The position numbers and the translations under genes are program-made. DNA of 64,000 bases from Candidatus Poribacteria bacterium (GTDB taxonomy: Bacteria > Poribacteria > WGA-4E > WGA-3G). Shown piece after piece: positions 61,800-64,000 of the stretch. Within the stretch, counting starts at the first letter, position 1. Each line of letters opens with the position of its first letter. The DNA is taken from positions 78,292 to 142,291 of the forward strand of contig JAJEIP010000066.1 of NCBI GenBank assembly GCA_022827885.1. Direction: 5' to 3'. Under the pieces are notes generated by a model. That model was not told where the DNA came from, searched no databases, and saw only the letters and a program-made list of their open reading frames with translations.

Positions 61800-62924
61800 C
61801 TAATAATCAGCGAAAGCCCCGTCATCTGAGTGCCAGAACATTCCACGCAATCGAAAGGTCTCATCTCGAACCGCTTCAATAGCGGCATCGTCCATATCGA
61901 CACCGAGTCCGGGAACTGTTGGGAGTTCAATGAACCCGTCCTTGAACACCAAAGGCGTCGAAAAGAGGCCTTCGCCGCGTCGGTGTCCACCCTCGCATAT
62001 CAGTAAGTTCGGCACGGTTGCCATCACATGGACCGATGCAGCGACACCGATAGGACCGGCGGCGTTGTGTGGAGCGACTGCCATATTGTGAATCTCTGCC
62101 ATTGCTGAAATCTTTTTCAGTTCCAGGATCCCACCGCAGTGTCGAATGTCCGGTTGCAGGATCGCGCACATCTCGCGTTCAATGATCTCTCGAAAACCCC
62201 AGCGTGTCAAATGCCGCTCACCGGTCGCGATGGGCACCGTTGTTGATTGAGACAGCGCCAGCAGCGGTTCATTGTTTTCAGGATGGCACGGCTCTTCGGC
62301 GAACAACAATCGGAAGGGTTCTAATTCTTTCACCAAGATTATAGCCATCGTCGGGCTTAACCGCCGATGCAAATCCACAGCGATGTCAACTTCGTCACCC
62401 ACCGCCGTTCGGACCGCCGCCACCCGTGCCACCATTGTATCAATTACCTTCGGTGTATCCACGAATCGAACGGGATGTGATGCGGCTCCCATCTTCACTG
62501 CACGGAACCCGGATGTCACTGCTTTCTTGGCACTTTCTGCGCATTCCTCAGGTGTTGTGCCACCTATACCCGTATAGACGCGGATTCGCTTGCGGACTGA
62601 ACCGCCTAACAGTTTCCATACCGGCATCTCAACGACTTTACCGAACACATCCCACATCGCCATCTCAATGCCGCTCAAAGCACCGACCAGAACGGGCATG
62701 CTTCGGCTATAACTTGACCGATACATCGCCTGCCAATGGTCCTCAATCTGTAGCGGGTCCTTGCCGATAAGATACGCTGCCATGTCGTCCACGGCTTGTG
62801 CGACAACGCGCCAATGCTCGTAGTTCATGGGTTCACCGTATCCGATGATCCCTGCGTCGGTGAACATTTTCAGCACCATTGCACGCCCTTGGATCGGTAT
62901 CGTCTCAAATCCGGTAATCTTCAT
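61800..62924 (-). CDS. Galactonate-dehydratase-like enolase superfamily enzyme
   Basis: 374 residues from the ATG at 62924 (AGGA upstream). The residues of the GlcD/ManD group are present: D184 and H186 (VDLHRRL), E210 (FAEEP), E236 (ATGERHLTRWGF) and H286 (APHNAAGPIG), almost exactly at the positions of E. coli D-galactonate dehydratase. The enzyme would dehydrate a six-carbon sugar acid to its 2-keto-3-deoxy form in the cytoplasm. It is 10 nt downstream of the sialidase gene, so the operon probably breaks down host or algal glycans. Confidence 0.9.
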   Translation of the reverse strand: MKITGFETIPIQGRAMVLKMFTDAGIIGYGEPMNYEHWRVVAQAVDDMAAYLIGKDPLQIEDHWQAMYRSSYSRSMPVLVGALSGIEMAMWDVFGKVVEMPVWKLLGGSVRKRIRVYTGIGGTTPEECAESAKKAVTSGFRAVKMGAASHPVRFVDTPKVIDTMVARVAAVRTAVGDEVDIAVDLHRRLSPTMAIILVKELEPFRLLFAEEPCHPENNEPLLALSQSTTVPIATGERHLTRWGFREIIEREMCAILQPDIRHCGGILELKKISAMAEIHNMAVAPHNAAGPIGVAASVHVMATVPNLLICEGGHRRGEGLFSTPLVFKDGFIELPTVPGLGVDMDDAAIEAVRDETFRLRGMFWHSDDGAFADY

Positions 62925-62934
62925 GATGTATGTC

Positions 62935-63999
62935 CTAAACCGGTCGCCACCGGATAATACAGAAGTGCGAGTTCCCCGTCGCGTTCTCCCATTTGCTGAC
63001 ATCGCCGTAGCAGGAACCGATGAAGGTGAGTATCTCTTCGCCATCTAAGCTAATGTGTCGTGGGAAACCAGCAACGTGTCCGTGACAGAGGTAATACACC
63101 TCGTCAGACCAATTCTCGCCATTGTTATCACTTACCATTGCGCGACCACTGCCGAGTTCACGCGGATACCGGTGATCGTATGCCACAACAGCGCTGTTAT
63201 TAGAAAGCCCTACTGCAGCACCGTGGCATTGTCCATGTACACTCGTCAATTGACGCAGATTCGTCCATGTCGCACCGTTGTCCACCGAATCGGCGAGGAA
63301 AACGGTCTTGTCCGTGTGGGGTTGGTCTGGCGGTCCTGGCTGATATCGAATGACCGCGAGCAGTCTACCCGGGAATAGTTCTGCAATGTTGACTTCGTTG
63401 CCGTAGTCCGATAAGAAGAAGCGGTTCGAGAAGGTATGTCCGTCATCGTCGGAAACGAAGACGTAAGTTGGATTCGTACCCTCGTAAAATGGATCATCAC
63501 GTCTTTTAATCGGTAGGAGAAGTGTGCCATCACTGAGACGCGTCAGGCTTGCGCCAGCAACGGTCTTCTGAAACGGTGCAACGTCTATTTCACTCGTTTG
63601 CTCCCACGTTTGACCCTCATCATCAGATACCCAAACAGTGGTTGGCTGTTCTTCACCCTGTTGACTCACGTTGATTAATTGCCCTTGACGATTCGTTTGC
63701 AACAACCACCCATTGAAACCGAAGGCAGACGGGTCTCTGTTGAGATGTTCCCAAGTCCTACCGCCATCCGTGGACTTGGAGATGATGGTCTGTTGCGCCG
63801 CATAGAGAGTGCTATCAGGAGCCAGAACGAGGTTCAACCCTTGGTAGTGCGCTTGCGGGTCCAAGGGCATACGAATTTTCTCCACCTCTACCTTGTTCAA
63901 CACGCCATCACGAGCATGTAGGATGTAGGCACTCGCTTGCATCTCGCTTAATTGGTTTGGCGTAACGACAATGCCTCCCATGTTTTCGGTTGATAGCAT
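62935..63999 (-). CDS. Sialidase-family (BNR) protein, probably complete or slightly cut
   Basis: 354 residues to the window edge; the ATG at 63999 is the last possible base, so the true start may lie outside. Five Asp boxes are visible: STDGGRTW, SDDEGQTW, SDDDGHTF, SVDNGATW, SDNNGENW. KRRDDPFYEG and AVIRYQPG fit a six-bladed exo-sialidase-like propeller. No signal peptide is seen in the available part. It would remove terminal sialic acids or related sugars, or only bind them. The stop is 10 nt before the dehydratase start, consistent with one catabolic operon. Confidence 0.85.
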   Translation of the reverse strand: MLSTENMGGIVVTPNQLSEMQASAYILHARDGVLNKVEVEKIRMPLDPQAHYQGLNLVLAPDSTLYAAQQTIISKSTDGGRTWEHLNRDPSAFGFNGWLLQTNRQGQLINVSQQGEEQPTTVWVSDDEGQTWEQTSEIDVAPFQKTVAGASLTRLSDGTLLLPIKRRDDPFYEGTNPTYVFVSDDDGHTFSNRFFLSDYGNEVNIAELFPGRLLAVIRYQPGPPDQPHTDKTVFLADSVDNGATWTNLRQLTSVHGQCHGAAVGLSNNSAVVAYDHRYPRELGSGRAMVSDNNGENWSDEVYYLCHGHVAGFPRHISLDGEEILTFIGSCYGDVSKWENATGNSHFCIIRWRPV

Positions 64000-64000
64000 T

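Overview
The window looks like a chromosomal segment of an uncultured marine or sponge-associated bacterium, most probably a Candidatus Poribacteria relative. This is an inference from gene content: a DUF1800/DUF1501 pair, several beta-propeller and LamG/ConA-like secreted proteins, ECF sigma factors fused through one membrane helix to sensor domains, enolase-superfamily and Gfo/Idh enzymes, a sulfatase, a sialidase and a DUF309 protein. No rRNA or other phylogenetic marker is present. Clear housekeeping-type promoters (TTGACA-like, 17 bp spacer, TATAAT-like) precede several genes, so the main sigma factor behaves normally.

Layout. 1-4.5 kb: a TPR protein cut by the left edge, the helicase HrpB (apparently leaderless) and a TolB-like propeller. 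4.6-11.4 kb: six small lipoproteins, five of them tandem paralogues, and a TonB-dependent receptor. 11.6-13.8 kb: an ECF sigma factor whose thioredoxin-like C-terminal domain is interrupted by an in-frame TGA followed by a SECIS-like hairpin, so it is a probable selenoprotein. 14-17.8 kb: NHL, DUF1501 and DUF1800. 18-36 kb: an expanded, duplicated region of secreted kelch, LamG and ConA-like proteins, two ABC-2 permeases (one with a nonsense codon) and three more sigma-TM-propeller fusions. 36-45 kb: metabolic and unknown enzymes interspersed with repeats. 45.5 kb: tRNA-Leu(CAG). 45.8-56 kb: LamG, GGCT, sulfatase, aminotransferase, an unusual OB-fold/nuclease gene beside a divergent macro domain, then DUF433-DnaJ-MtnK-Asd. 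56-61 kb: a candidate sRNA, HU, a sugar kinase, MoxR, UDP-glucose dehydrogenase and a DUF309 gene without a normal start codon. 62-64 kb: a galactonate-dehydratase-like enzyme and a sialidase.

The most interesting system spans 13-36 kb. Four paralogous proteins carry an ECF sigma factor in the cytoplasm, one membrane helix, and different sensor domains beyond it: a selenocysteine thioredoxin-like fold, kelch, BNR and BNR. A ~45 bp upstream element (AGATTATGCA-like box, 18-19 nt, then a GTGTCTTTAA-like box) occurs seven times. It lies before two of these sigma genes, the kelch and LamG genes and the two permeases, so it may be the promoter these sigma factors read. Most of the secreted propeller, LamG and ConA-like proteins end in one short C-terminal motif (P-x-[GA]-K-L-x-T-x-W-[GA]-x-L-K), whatever their fold. 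The membrane-tethered sigma fusions lack it. I propose a surface-protein regulon with a common C-terminal tag and signal-specific transmembrane sigma factors. The pieces are visible in the sequence; their connection is inference.

The intergenic DNA is rich in repeats: period-7 CTGAnnA tracts, a 28-bp dispersed box, REP-like hairpins, and a longer repeat whose end carries AAGGA and AATTAAAA directly against start codons.
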